Of a stretch of 64,000 nucleotides of DNA, positions 10,463 to 19,368 are shown in pieces. The notes below the pieces were generated by a model. That model was not told the origin of the DNA, ran no database searches, and saw only the letters and a program-made list of their open reading frames with translations. Location: contig JADJIH010000010.1 of the NCBI GenBank assembly GCA_016707115.1, positions 1 through 64,000 of the forward strand, given 5' to 3'. Both the position numbers and the translations under genes were made by a program. Position 1 is the first letter of the stretch. Every line of letters begins with the position of its first letter. This DNA is from Ignavibacteriales bacterium (GTDB lineage Bacteria; Bacteroidota; Ignavibacteria; Ignavibacteriales; Ignavibacteriaceae).

Positions 10463-11503
10463 CTATTCCTCCTTTAGTTTACCATGATATATTAAATTTA
10501 AATTAGTAGGTGCTTCATGAACTAGAAAAAATACGTCTTTTTCAAAGAGCGCCACACTTGGTAAGTATGTCCTAGGTTTAGAGTAATTAACTAAATATTC
10601 AATATCTGTTCCATTATAGTGAGCTATTCCATCTGTCATACGTAAAAAGATGTTTTTCCTGTTTGTACCCCAAGCATAATTATCAAAACTTGCATTGTCT
10701 AAATTTAAAAATGTCCTATATTCATTATTTACTCTAGCTGTTAGTTTTTTGCCTATTATGAAGTAAACCTCATCCTCTATCAGAGTAATATCTCCTGTGT
10801 TTTCATAATCCCAAACGCCACTGTATATTTTTTTATAATTAGGATAAGTATATTCATAAAGTATTGTGCTATCTGGATGAGTCCAACCTCCAATTTTAAT
10901 TGCTTGAAAATAGATTTTATTATTTATTTTATTTTCAAATAAGTGTTCGACAATTCCTTTAATGTCACCAGTATTAAAAATTGACCAATTATTATTCTGA
11001 TAATGAGCAATCATGCTATTGTTAGCGAGACCATTAGTATCAGGGTATGCACCAAAGGCAAAAAAATCGTTTTGCGATTTGCCCCAAATATTGTCAAATA
11101 CAATATCATTACGTCCATCTTTAGTTAATTCAGCAATTTTATTCCAGCCATTTCCATCAAATTTCCATATTCCACCACCCCCAGTTCCTACGAAAATGCT
11201 ATTGGGCGCAAATCCAAAAATCGAACTTGGTACATTCATACCAGAAACTCCGTAAGATGTCCAGCTAATTCCATTAAAATGTGAAATCGATTTATCCCAA
11301 TCACCGGGACTTATCGCCCAAACATCAGTTGGTGAGCTGCCCCAAATTCTAGTAAGAGGGGCAAATGGATAGTTGAGAGTATCCACTGTCCAGGCATAAT
11401 CGCGTCTTCCGGGTTTAAGTTCATCAACAGGTTCGGTGTTATCGCAGTTGTTAAGCAAAAGTAGCGCGGTACTAACAAAAAATAAAACAATTAAAAACTT
11501 CAT
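10463..11503 (-). CDS. lipoprotein with beta-propeller-like WG repeats
   Basis: This 346-residue exported lipoprotein has a hydrophobic signal ending in a lipobox-like LLNNC with Cys at about residue 20. The mature part repeats a motif of the type W-G-S-S-x-x-D-V-W-A...H-F/Y-N-G (RIWGSSPTDVWAIS, NIWGKSQNDFFAFG, AWGTNRKNIFLRMTDG), as expected for propeller blades. No catalytic residues are recognised. Its ATG overlaps the stop of the upstream glycosyltransferase by four bases, so the two are co-transcribed. It is probably an outer-surface or periplasmic protein of unknown role. Confidence 0.7.
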   Translation of the reverse strand: MKFLIVLFFVSTALLLLNNCDNTEPVDELKPGRRDYAWTVDTLNYPFAPLTRIWGSSPTDVWAISPGDWDKSISHFNGISWTSYGVSGMNVPSSIFGFAPNSIFVGTGGGGIWKFDGNGWNKIAELTKDGRNDIVFDNIWGKSQNDFFAFGAYPDTNGLANNSMIAHYQNNNWSIFNTGDIKGIVEHLFENKINNKIYFQAIKIGGWTHPDSTILYEYTYPNYKKIYSGVWDYENTGDITLIEDEVYFIIGKKLTARVNNEYRTFLNLDNASFDNYAWGTNRKNIFLRMTDGIAHYNGTDIEYLVNYSKPRTYLPSVALFEKDVFFLVHEAPTNLNLIYHGKLKEE

Positions 11504-12936
11504 AAGCCATTCTTTTTATTATTGCTAACGTAAGGCTCTTCACTAATATTAAAAAATCCAAAACCGTAGCCTTTTTTTAATTCATATAAAAATAAAAGTA
11601 TAACGGGAATATGCTGAATGTAAATGAAGTACTCCCAATATTTATTTAGTTGATACAACGGCAATAGCGCAGGGTAAATCAAAAAAGATATTTTTGGGCG
11701 AAAAACTAAAAGCGGAAAAATCCAGGTGTAGTACCACGGAAATTGTGTTGGACTTATTAAAAACATAATTGCTAAAATTAAAGCGGCTCTTTCCAGAAAA
11801 TCATTATTACTTCTTATCGCTTTTCTTGAATAATAAATAACAACAAAAAGCATAATTGCAGAAACAATCCAGCGTGCTAAACAATGCGTGCAGGAATTTC
11901 CATCGCTTAAAAATGAATCAAATATTTTTATTACTGAGTTTAGCAAATCAAATAAAGCTGCATTGTTTATCCAGTTTCCGGCGTACTTTGCAAATCCGGA
12001 ACTTTGATATGAACCGGCAAGGATAACAGGAATAAAGATTATGAAATTCAATACGCCAAATAAAATTGTACTTTTCAGCACTTCCTTTTTATCACTCCAC
12101 ATAAAACTTATATAAAGCGGAAAAAGAATTATTGGATAGACTCTTATTCCAACTGCAATTGCCAGAAAGATTATTGAACCCAGATAATTTTTCTTTAACA
12201 ATAAATAAATGGAAATAACCATAAAGAGGATTACGAATAAATCCATATGTGCAGCATTAAAAAACTCGTGAATAACTATTGGATTAAGCCAGTAAATTCC
12301 CGCAAAGACTAAAGGCAGTTTTAGTTCTTTCAAAACTTTCAAGAGAAAGAAAAGTAAAACTATATCTCCAATGAGCAGAAGTAATTTCCAAACGAATAAA
12401 TTCCAAGGAGAAATTAAATATGATAATGCAAACAATCCCTGTGAGATTGATGGATACAATGATTTGAGTTTTGGGTTATTTACATTCTTTAATATTTCAC
12501 CGGATTGTTCTCCAAGTAAAATCAATTCATTAGGAACGCTGCTGCTTTTATCTAAAACTTCTTTGGGGCTGTATTTATATGGATTAAATCCATTTGCTGT
12601 TACTGCACCATCCCAATGATATCTATAAAAATCATCTTCAATAGCAGGAGTTGTTGGGATTAAAAGAAATCTTACAGCAAACCCGATAAAAATTATCCAT
12701 CCAATCCACGTTGATGTTGACGGCAAATCTTTTATTGAAAGAACTGCAAATAAAAATAATACGCCAATAAAAATTCTTTCACCGATGTATGGAATTCTTA
12801 GATCTTTTCCAGGATTTGATATTGAGGCAAGTGAAGTAGAATTAATTAATAAATAAACGGCATAAATTATTAAACCACTGCCTAGAATGATAAAATATAA
12901 TTTTGCACGGGATTCTGGTTTGCTAAAGCTAATCAC
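11500..12936 (-). CDS. polytopic GT-C-type (GT87/mannosyltransferase-like) glycosyltransferase
   Basis: This 478-residue integral membrane protein has around twelve hydrophobic segments. The first large loop contains the acidic motif AIEDDFYRYHWDGAV (about residues 100-115), the expected catalytic Asp pair of GT-C enzymes that use polyprenyl-phosphate sugars. Its length and topology fit the DUF2029/GT87 group. It would add a sugar on the periplasmic side of the membrane to an unknown lipid or glycan. It overlaps the downstream lipoprotein gene by four bases, and the radical SAM/methyltransferase genes lie upstream on the same strand, suggesting a common glycan or glycolipid theme. The frame is intact. 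Confidence 0.8.
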   Translation of the reverse strand: MISFSKPESRAKLYFIILGSGLIIYAVYLLINSTSLASISNPGKDLRIPYIGERIFIGVLFLFAVLSIKDLPSTSTWIGWIIFIGFAVRFLLIPTTPAIEDDFYRYHWDGAVTANGFNPYKYSPKEVLDKSSSVPNELILLGEQSGEILKNVNNPKLKSLYPSISQGLFALSYLISPWNLFVWKLLLLIGDIVLLFFLLKVLKELKLPLVFAGIYWLNPIVIHEFFNAAHMDLFVILFMVISIYLLLKKNYLGSIIFLAIAVGIRVYPIILFPLYISFMWSDKKEVLKSTILFGVLNFIIFIPVILAGSYQSSGFAKYAGNWINNAALFDLLNSVIKIFDSFLSDGNSCTHCLARWIVSAIMLFVVIYYSRKAIRSNNDFLERAALILAIMFLISPTQFPWYYTWIFPLLVFRPKISFLIYPALLPLYQLNKYWEYFIYIQHIPVILLFLYELKKGYGFGFFNISEEPYVSNNKKNGL

Positions 12937-12988
12937 TTAATAGTTAAATAATTATGATGTGAAAAATTAACCGAAGTATAATGATATA

Positions 12989-13663
12989 TCAAACAATATT
13001 TGCTTTTGATATTTCAAAAATATAATTCATCTCGCACCAGATTTTTTGTTCATAACATTTCGTAAAAATAAAAAGCGATTGCTCGCCGATCTTTTTTATC
13101 ATTTCAATATCACAATCTTCAGAAAGCACCATAATAATTTTAGAATCACTATCTACATAATTGCCTATTTGATCAAATAGTTTTTTGAAATACTGAAAAT
13201 CGTTACCGCAAAACCAGGCAAACTCTTCATCGTTATTCGGATTTTTAGGAAAGTATGGCGGATTGATTATTATATAATCAAACTCTTTAGTTTCAATTCT
13301 ATCAAACAAATCTGATTCTACAACTTTAATATTAACAGAATTTAGTTTTGCGTTTTGATTAATATTTTCAACCGCTATAGGATTGATATCACTTGCAGTA
13401 ACATTTGCTTTTAGTTTTGCACAGTAAACAGAAATTAAACCTGAACCAGCTCCAAGTTCCAAAATGTTTTTATCATTCAAATCATACTTTGAAATATATT
13501 CAATTAAGAGTTTTGTACTGAAGAATAATCCGGGATGAAAAACTCCGGGCATAACTCTAACATTAATTCCTTTGTAAGTATAACTTCTTTCCTTGGATGC
13601 GTAGATATTATAAGCGTATTTTAAAACTGGAAAGAGTATTTTTTTAGTTAGTGATTTGATCAT
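12989..13663 (-). CDS. class I SAM methyltransferase, HemK/PrmC-like fold (NPPY)
   Basis: This is a SAM-dependent methyltransferase with motif I NILELGAGSGLISVYCAK, acidic motif VTASDINP and motif IV IIINPPYFP. NPPY is typical of enzymes that methylate amide or amino nitrogens, but it also occurs in small-molecule methyltransferases. The open frame runs up to 13771, but residues before MIKSLTKKIL are translated from an interspersed repeat (13685-13769), so the ATG at 13663 is chosen, giving about 224 residues. It follows the radical SAM genes on the same strand after a 130-base gap containing that repeat, and may have its own promoter. Confidence 0.8.
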   Translation of the reverse strand: MIKSLTKKILFPVLKYAYNIYASKERSYTYKGINVRVMPGVFHPGLFFSTKLLIEYISKYDLNDKNILELGAGSGLISVYCAKLKANVTASDINPIAVENINQNAKLNSVNIKVVESDLFDRIETKEFDYIIINPPYFPKNPNNDEEFAWFCGNDFQYFKKLFDQIGNYVDSDSKIIMVLSEDCDIEMIKKIGEQSLFIFTKCYEQKIWCEMNYIFEISKANIV

Positions 13664-13684
13664 AAAAGTCAGACCTGAGTAGAT

Positions 13685-13769
13685 GTCATTTCGAAGAAGT
13701 CCTCGACTGAGAAATCTATAACTACTAAAAAATAAGATTTCTCTCCCGATAAATCGGGATCGAAATGAC
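13685..13769. repeat. interspersed palindromic repeat GTCATTTCGA...TCGAAATGAC
   Basis: The element begins GTCATTTCGAAGAAGTCCTC and ends ATCGAAATGAC, so its ends are inverted copies. It contains GACTGAGAAATCT, AAGATTTCTC and a small CCCGATAAATCGGG hairpin. A second copy lies at 28519-28625, about 15 kb away, with the same terminal and internal words. Very similar GTCATTTCGA/GAGAAATCT elements are, from memory, common between genes in Bacteroidota and relatives. Confidence 0.8.
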
Positions 13770-13793
13770 AATTACTAATGAAATTATATTTAT

Positions 13794-15306
13794 TCATTCA
13801 GAATAAAATCCTTCAATCTCTGGCTGACGATAGTGAAGCCAGAATTTTTGCAGTGCTTTTAATTCATACGGAAGCTGATATAAATTTGCTTTATAACGAA
13901 AAGCAGAAATCCATCTCATAGTTTTCTTTTGAAATGCCGTTAACTTAAAATCAGAAGCAGTCGGATAGTATGCATTCAGCACTGTTTCAAAATTTTTAAT
14001 CTTATCAACCATAAAAGGTTTTAACCACGGTGTAAGCGGATTTTTTCTTAAATCAAAACTCTCCCAATCAGAGTTTAACCAGTCTTCTAACTTCTGTGGA
14101 AATTTAAATCCAGCCGCAGAAACTTTTTCATATAATTCAGAACCTTCGGTTGGAACAGGAGAGTAAACATAAATTATTATTTCTGTATCAGGATTAATTT
14201 CCTTGATCTCTTTAATGAACTTTATGTCTTCATCAATTTGTTTAGAGACTATTTCATCATTTTTAGCTGGTAAACCCAGAACAAAAGAATATTCAGGTAT
14301 GATACCAAACTTCTTTAATCGTGCAGCAAATCTTTTTAATCTGCTCACCGGTTTGAGTTCCGCCTTTATCCATCTGTTTAAGAATTTCATCGTTGCCGGT
14401 TTCTGCACCAAAGAATATCATTTTACATCCGGCTTCTTTCATTAATGCTAATGATTCATCTTTGTATTTATCAATCGTATCAATTCTTCCTTCACCCCAC
14501 CAGGTTATGTTTTGGTTTTTGATAAGATTTGAAAATTCAACAACTCTTTTTTCAGAAACAAAAAAATTATTATCGTGAAATTCAACAGCATCAATTCCAT
14601 ATTTGCTCTTTAAATGCATCAAATCATTAAAAACATTTACTGCAGATTTACCTTTCCATCGTGCTTCATAAATTGGAACTACTGCACAGAACGAACAAGT
14701 AAAAGGGCATCCCACACTCGAATGATAAGCAGCGGTTTTATTCCCAAGAAATGTTTTGCCAAGATATTTTTCTATCGGATAAAATGTGTTTAAATAATCA
14801 TATGGAAGCGGAGGTAAAGAATCCTGATCAAACAAATCTGATTTTTTTGTTTTGATTATTGCGTCATCTTTTTTGTAGATAAGATTTTCAATTATTGAAT
14901 AATCAGATTTCGTTTCTAGTGCGTCAATCAATTCTGGAAAAGCTTTATCGCCTGGACCGTTGATTATAATGTCTACAAAACCTGAATCGATGGCAGATTT
15001 ATATTGATTAGAAGCAAAATAGCCGCCCCAAATTATTTTTATTTCAGGAAATTGCTCGCGAACTTTTTTAGAAAACGGAATTGCTTGCTTCAATTGTTGT
15101 CCCGGCATAACAGTGGAAGCAAAATATTTAAACGAATTTGTTTTTAAGTATGATTCAATTTTCTTCCATGGATCTTTTTCAAGATTTCCATCGACAAAAA
15201 CATATTCATATTTTTCATGAATAGAAGCACCAACCTGCAGAATTGAATTTGGTATTCTGTGTTTGGAATTTGCACTACGAGGATTAAATAAAATTATTTT
15301 ACTCAT
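13794..15306 (-). CDS. B12-binding radical SAM protein, one frameshift
   Basis: The N-terminal cobalamin-binding-like Rossmann domain (residues about 1-140; IIWGGYFASNQY, DIIINGPGDKAFPEL) is followed by a radical SAM barrel. The cluster motif is SVGCPFTCSFCAV (CxxxCxxC), followed by HDNNFF and the SAM-binding segment IFFGAETGNDEILKQMDKG. The frame breaks near 14340, where TGEQIK should continue into RFAARLKKFGIIPEYSFVLG. The two open frames 14293-15306 and 13794-14411 together give a normal length of about 504 residues. Members methylate unactivated carbons or rearrange carbon skeletons in lipids, cofactors and antibiotics. It is the last radical SAM gene of the minus-strand run; 12 bases separate it from the SPASM gene. 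Confidence 0.85.
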
Positions 15307-15318
15307 ATGATTCTTAAC

Positions 15319-16398
15319 CTAAAATGCGCTGCAGCATCTTGAGCAAGCCGGAAATAATCCGCCGGCAGCCATTAAATCTTTTCTAAATTCTGAGACTACT
15401 TTTGAGTTCCAAATTTCCTTGAGAGAATTATTATAAATATTGCCAATATTTAAATTATAACAGCGTCCATGAGCAGGAATAACAGAACCATCAGATTTAA
15501 TCATAACGTTACGGTAAACATCATTGCAAATTCTGCCAACCAACTTTTCCGGATGATTATAGAAAACATCTAGATCATTTTCACTTTTAATTTCAGGTGA
15601 GAATGTTAATTCAAACGGATAATTTATTTTTTTTATTTCTCTTATTTCATCAAGCAAAATTTTAAGATTCATTTTACTGATTTCTATTTGTTCAGTATTA
15701 GAAATGGTTGCAGGATATTTATCTCCATAGATCTTATTATGATTTGATACAATAAAATCAGGAGTGAAATTTGTGTGCATAAATCCAAGCTGCTTAAGAG
15801 GAATCTTTTTAAAGTAATCGGCAAATTCTTTTAAATGCCCAATGTTCCATTCAGTAATAACACAAAAGATAGAAATATTTGGTTGTTGCGAATGTTTTAA
15901 TAATTCATCAATTCCTTCAATCGCTTTTTGAAACGAACTTTTATGCCCGCGAATTTGATTATGAATTTCTTCAGGTCCATCGAGTGAAATGAAAATATCA
16001 TCCAAACCAGATTCGCAAATATCTTTTGCTTTTTGTTTTAAGGTTAAAGCATTTGTTGTAATGGAAGTATAAAGATTTTTTGCTTTAGCGTATTGCAAGG
16101 ATTCAATTAAGTCAGGATAAATTAAAGGTTCTGTAAATGCATAACCAATCTTTGTTTTAGGATAAAACTTTTCTGTTTGAGTAAATATTATTTTAATTAA
16201 TCCCATCGGCATATTTATGGGAGATGTGCCCATTAGGTTTTGATAGAAATTACTTGCAGTATATTCAATTCCAACATCGCACATTTTGCAATGAAGATTA
16301 CAAACGTTGTTTACACCAAGTACAATCCATTCCGGTCCGTAAAAAAGTTTTTGCGGATATAATCTTTTGTTGATGGATTTAAAATGGTTTACTATCAT
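15319..16398 (-). CDS. radical SAM/SPASM protein
   Basis: This 359-residue radical SAM enzyme binds its cluster with NVCNLHCKMCDVG (CxxxCxxC, about residues 33-40). It has a barrel with FISLDGPEEIHNQIRG and a C-terminal SPASM-like cysteine region (GRICNDVYRN, HGRCYNLNIG, CSRCCSAF) for auxiliary iron-sulfur clusters. SPASM enzymes mature peptides or oxidise sugars, including dehydrogenations in aminoglycoside and glycan pathways; the substrate is unknown here. No small precursor peptide gene is visible nearby, which favours a non-peptide substrate. It is separated by only 5 bases from the methyltransferase gene upstream, so the two are co-transcribed. Confidence 0.88.
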   Translation of the reverse strand: MIVNHFKSINKRLYPQKLFYGPEWIVLGVNNVCNLHCKMCDVGIEYTASNFYQNLMGTSPINMPMGLIKIIFTQTEKFYPKTKIGYAFTEPLIYPDLIESLQYAKAKNLYTSITTNALTLKQKAKDICESGLDDIFISLDGPEEIHNQIRGHKSSFQKAIEGIDELLKHSQQPNISIFCVITEWNIGHLKEFADYFKKIPLKQLGFMHTNFTPDFIVSNHNKIYGDKYPATISNTEQIEISKMNLKILLDEIREIKKINYPFELTFSPEIKSENDLDVFYNHPEKLVGRICNDVYRNVMIKSDGSVIPAHGRCYNLNIGNIYNNSLKEIWNSKVVSEFRKDLMAAGGLFPACSRCCSAF

Positions 16399-16403
16399 TA
16401 GAA

Positions 16404-17177
16404 TTATCTTGTAACTAACAACCAGGGGAAAGGTGAATCCTGATCAAATATAAATTTCGAAAGCTTATTTTTTAATGAGTCCGGATTATATAAATAACTA
16501 TATCGTAGATATCGAAAATCTTCTAATGTGTGGTGAAAATATTTTCCAGCCATTTCAGGAAAACCAAGCGATGTATAATATTTAAGAGTTCGGTTTTTTG
16601 CCTGCATGAGCTCATTCTTATCGTAAAAAGGTGTATCGATAATATGAATCTCACCATATGTCTTTGAAATAAAAAATAGTTCTTTCATTAATGCAGAAAT
16701 ATTTTGAAAATATTGTAATGCCGAATTGATAATCACTATATCAAATGTATTTGCCGGAAATGTTGTTGCAAAAATGTCTGCATAAATAAATTTTAAATTA
16801 TCACTATCAAATACTTTAGCTGCCTGTTCAAGTTCAGTTAAATTAACATCAACACAGAAATAATTATGTTCAAATTCTTTTAAAAGTTGTCCTGTCAGCC
16901 AGCCATTACCACAGCCCAAATCCAGAATATTTAGTTTCGATTTTTTATGTGATAAATATTCTTTAAATCTTAAAAAAGATTTTGATCTTAAGGCCCATTC
17001 ATTTTTATGTGGATTAATCTTTGAAGCATAAGGCAGAAGTTTTATTTCATCATCACTGTAAATTCTATTTTCTTTTTTTCTTACTTGTAGATATAACTTT
17101 TCAAAAGTCTCGTCAACTTCTGAAATTCTAACAACTCCATTTACTGTTTTTAAATCTCTAAACTCTTCAATAATCAT
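16404..17177 (-). CDS. class I SAM-dependent methyltransferase
   Basis: This 257-residue methyltransferase has motif I LNILDLGCGNGWLTGQLLKE, acidic motif YFCVDVN and motif post-I/II FIYADIFA, then FDIVIINSALQYFQN. No cysteine-rich or membrane segments are seen. It directly follows a B12 radical SAM gene with two bases between them and precedes the SPASM gene. The arrangement of radical SAM plus methyltransferase is repeated next door (18574-20828), suggesting that both enzymes work on the same substrate or on successive intermediates. Confidence 0.87.
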   Translation of the reverse strand: MIIEEFRDLKTVNGVVRISEVDETFEKLYLQVRKKENRIYSDDEIKLLPYASKINPHKNEWALRSKSFLRFKEYLSHKKSKLNILDLGCGNGWLTGQLLKEFEHNYFCVDVNLTELEQAAKVFDSDNLKFIYADIFATTFPANTFDIVIINSALQYFQNISALMKELFFISKTYGEIHIIDTPFYDKNELMQAKNRTLKYYTSLGFPEMAGKYFHHTLEDFRYLRYSYLYNPDSLKNKLSKFIFDQDSPFPWLLVTR

Positions 17178-17179
17178 TT

Positions 17180-18577
17180 TTAATTTCCTGCAATTCTATA
17201 ATAGAGCATCCCAAGTTTTGCCGCAAAAGATTTTGTTTTATAAACCAAAGTACTCTTGGATAAATATTTATTATTTAAGATCATTTTATTATAGTTAACT
17301 TCATTAGTTACTCTTCTAACTGCAAAATCATAATACTTTCGATTGTATGTCCTTTTAAATTCTCTATCGCGATCGGAATTACTATCCCAGTTGAAATTGT
17401 TTGTTTGCACTGCCTCAACTTCAGCAAACAGTTCAGTCCCTTTAATCGGATAAGCAACTGTAATTGTAAAATACTCCGGATTTGATTCCTTAAGATGTTT
17501 AATTGTTTCCTCGATATCATCTTCAGTTTCGCCAGGATAGCCAAGCATTATAAAAGTGCCTGCTTGGATTTTATACTTTTGTGCAAGCTTAATCATTTCT
17601 CTAACTTGATCAACATCAACTCGTCTATCCATCAGATCGATAACTTTTTGTGAGCCGCTTTCTGCACCAATCCAAACTCTAAAACAACCTGCATCTTTTA
17701 AGAGTTTTATAACCTCTTCATTCATCCTATCTGCGCGAGTAATACACTCAAATTTTATTTTTAGATTTCTTTGCTTCAATGTTTCATTAAATTCATTTAA
17801 CCATTTATGAGAAATTGTAAACACATCATCAACAAACCATAAAGTATCGGGATTGTATTCTTTTTGTATAAGCTCAAGTTCATCACAAACATTTTCCGGC
17901 GATCTCCTTCTGTAACTTAGTCCATATACTGCGCGACTGCACCATTTACAAGTATAAGGACATCCACGCATTGTGCTGATTGAAATAGCATTTTCTCCGT
18001 GTCTTTCTTTCCATGCATTTAGATAAAGCTGCAAATTTATTTTATCTCTGCCAGGAAAGGGGAGCGAATCAACTTCTTTAAGCTTTTCTCTTTCTGTTGT
18101 AAAAACTATTTCGTTGTTTTGATTTTTAAATCCAAGTCCCGGAATATTTTTAATATCATCAATTCGTTTTTCATTTAGTGCAATCATTAATTCCAGTGAT
18201 GTTTCTTCACCTTCACCGATTACAAGATAGTCTGCCCCAAAATTTAGGAAGTCATTTGCGTTATATCTTATTTCAGGTCCGCCCAGAACAATTTTAGTAT
18301 GATGAAGATTTAGTTTAATAAACTTAATTATTTCTAAAACATTCAGCTTTGTCATTAGATTTACATATATGGCAATCACATCAGGTTTAAACTCTAATAA
18401 ATAGTCTCGCATCTTTTGCATATTTGAAAAAGTAGTATCAAACACTTCGTTAGAAAATCCTTTGCGCTCGAGATAGGCAGAAACATATAGTATTCCTAAA
18501 GGAGCATACGGTTTCATAATGATCTTTTCTTTTGGATCATCATTTAGAAAATAACCGTGTGTTAATAGGATTTTCAT
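17180..18577 (-). CDS. B12-binding radical SAM protein
   Basis: This 465-residue protein has an N-terminal cobalamin-binding domain (ILLTHGYFLNDDP; KIVLGGPEIRYNA; DYLVIGEGEETSLEL) and a radical SAM barrel with ISTMRGCPYTCKWCSRAVYG (CxxxCxxC), WFVDDVFTIS and WIGAESGSQKVIDLMDRR. It is a close paralogue of the protein at 19365-20828 (same ILFTH/ILLTH start, GEGE, RGCP and GAESGSQK words). Its start overlaps the upstream methyltransferase stop by four bases, indicating translational coupling. The reaction is probably radical methylation or a related B12-assisted step on an unidentified lipid, sugar or secondary metabolite. Confidence 0.9.
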   Translation of the reverse strand: MKILLTHGYFLNDDPKEKIIMKPYAPLGILYVSAYLERKGFSNEVFDTTFSNMQKMRDYLLEFKPDVIAIYVNLMTKLNVLEIIKFIKLNLHHTKIVLGGPEIRYNANDFLNFGADYLVIGEGEETSLELMIALNEKRIDDIKNIPGLGFKNQNNEIVFTTEREKLKEVDSLPFPGRDKINLQLYLNAWKERHGENAISISTMRGCPYTCKWCSRAVYGLSYRRRSPENVCDELELIQKEYNPDTLWFVDDVFTISHKWLNEFNETLKQRNLKIKFECITRADRMNEEVIKLLKDAGCFRVWIGAESGSQKVIDLMDRRVDVDQVREMIKLAQKYKIQAGTFIMLGYPGETEDDIEETIKHLKESNPEYFTITVAYPIKGTELFAEVEAVQTNNFNWDSNSDRDREFKRTYNRKYYDFAVRRVTNEVNYNKMILNNKYLSKSTLVYKTKSFAAKLGMLYYRIAGN

Positions 18578-19368
18578 TTTTTAATTCTCAAGTCGATTAA
18601 ATAATGATCTGAAATAGAAGCAGAAAACAAATTATTACCAAAAAAATTTTCAGTACCATTCAATAACTGCAGCGTATTTAGTTTCTTTTCAAAAAAATTA
18701 TTCAAGTAAGATGGTGGTATTGTCAGCCCAACACCTAAAACTTTATTAATATTAAATTCATTTTTAAAGTATCCCCAAAATCTGTTGGGATTATAGTAGT
18801 ATGTTTTAACGAAAGCGTTGTCAACATTTACAATCTGCATCATTTTCCTTCTAAAAATTTCTTTGAACTTAAACTTTGAAAGAAAATATAATGACTCGAT
18901 CATACAAAAATCCGGCATAACAACTGCCACAAATCGTCCGGTGGAAGTTAGTAAGTTTATTAATCTTTGTGATAGAACATTTAACTCATTATCAGTTAAA
19001 CAATTTAATCCGCCAAAGTTTGAAAATACCAGATCAAATCTATTGGGAAAACTTGCTTTGTTAATTTCATTTATATCTAATTGCTCAACTGTTATTTTAT
19101 CTGATAGATTAAATTGTTCTACCTTCAAACGGGCAACTTCAACCATCTTTTTAGAAATGTCTGTTGCCCAAACTTTATGTCCTTTGTTTGCAAACCAAAT
19201 AGCATCTTCACCTGTTCCGCAATTTAACTCAAGTATATTTAAGGAATTGTTTGGCAGGATAGAATTTAAATAATTCCAAACGCGTGCCCTTTGTAGTTTA
19301 CCTATTTCAGTATTTGTAAAAGTGTTATCATAGTTCTGTGCTGCCGAATCAAACAATGCAGAAGTCAT
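18574..19368 (-). CDS. class I SAM-dependent methyltransferase
   Basis: This 264-residue methyltransferase has motif I NILELNCGTGEDAIWFANKG, acidic motif VWATDISKKM and FDLVFSNFGGLNCL after it. The first about 35 residues (FDSAAQNYDNTFTNTEIGKLQ) match the helical lead of small-molecule methyltransferases such as the UbiE/BioC type. The gene overlaps both neighbours by four bases (ATGA junctions), so it is translationally coupled to the two B12 radical SAM genes. It probably modifies the same product as its neighbours. Confidence 0.88.
   Translation of the reverse strand: MTSALFDSAAQNYDNTFTNTEIGKLQRARVWNYLNSILPNNSLNILELNCGTGEDAIWFANKGHKVWATDISKKMVEVARLKVEQFNLSDKITVEQLDINEINKASFPNRFDLVFSNFGGLNCLTDNELNVLSQRLINLLTSTGRFVAVVMPDFCMIESLYFLSKFKFKEIFRRKMMQIVNVDNAFVKTYYYNPNRFWGYFKNEFNINKVLGVGLTIPPSYLNNFFEKKLNTLQLLNGTENFFGNNLFSASISDHYLIDLRIKK

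Noticed and set aside
13664..13771. N-terminal extension of the methyltransferase up to 13771
   Set aside because: It translates the GTCATTTCGA repeat; the ATG at 13663 fits the fold better.
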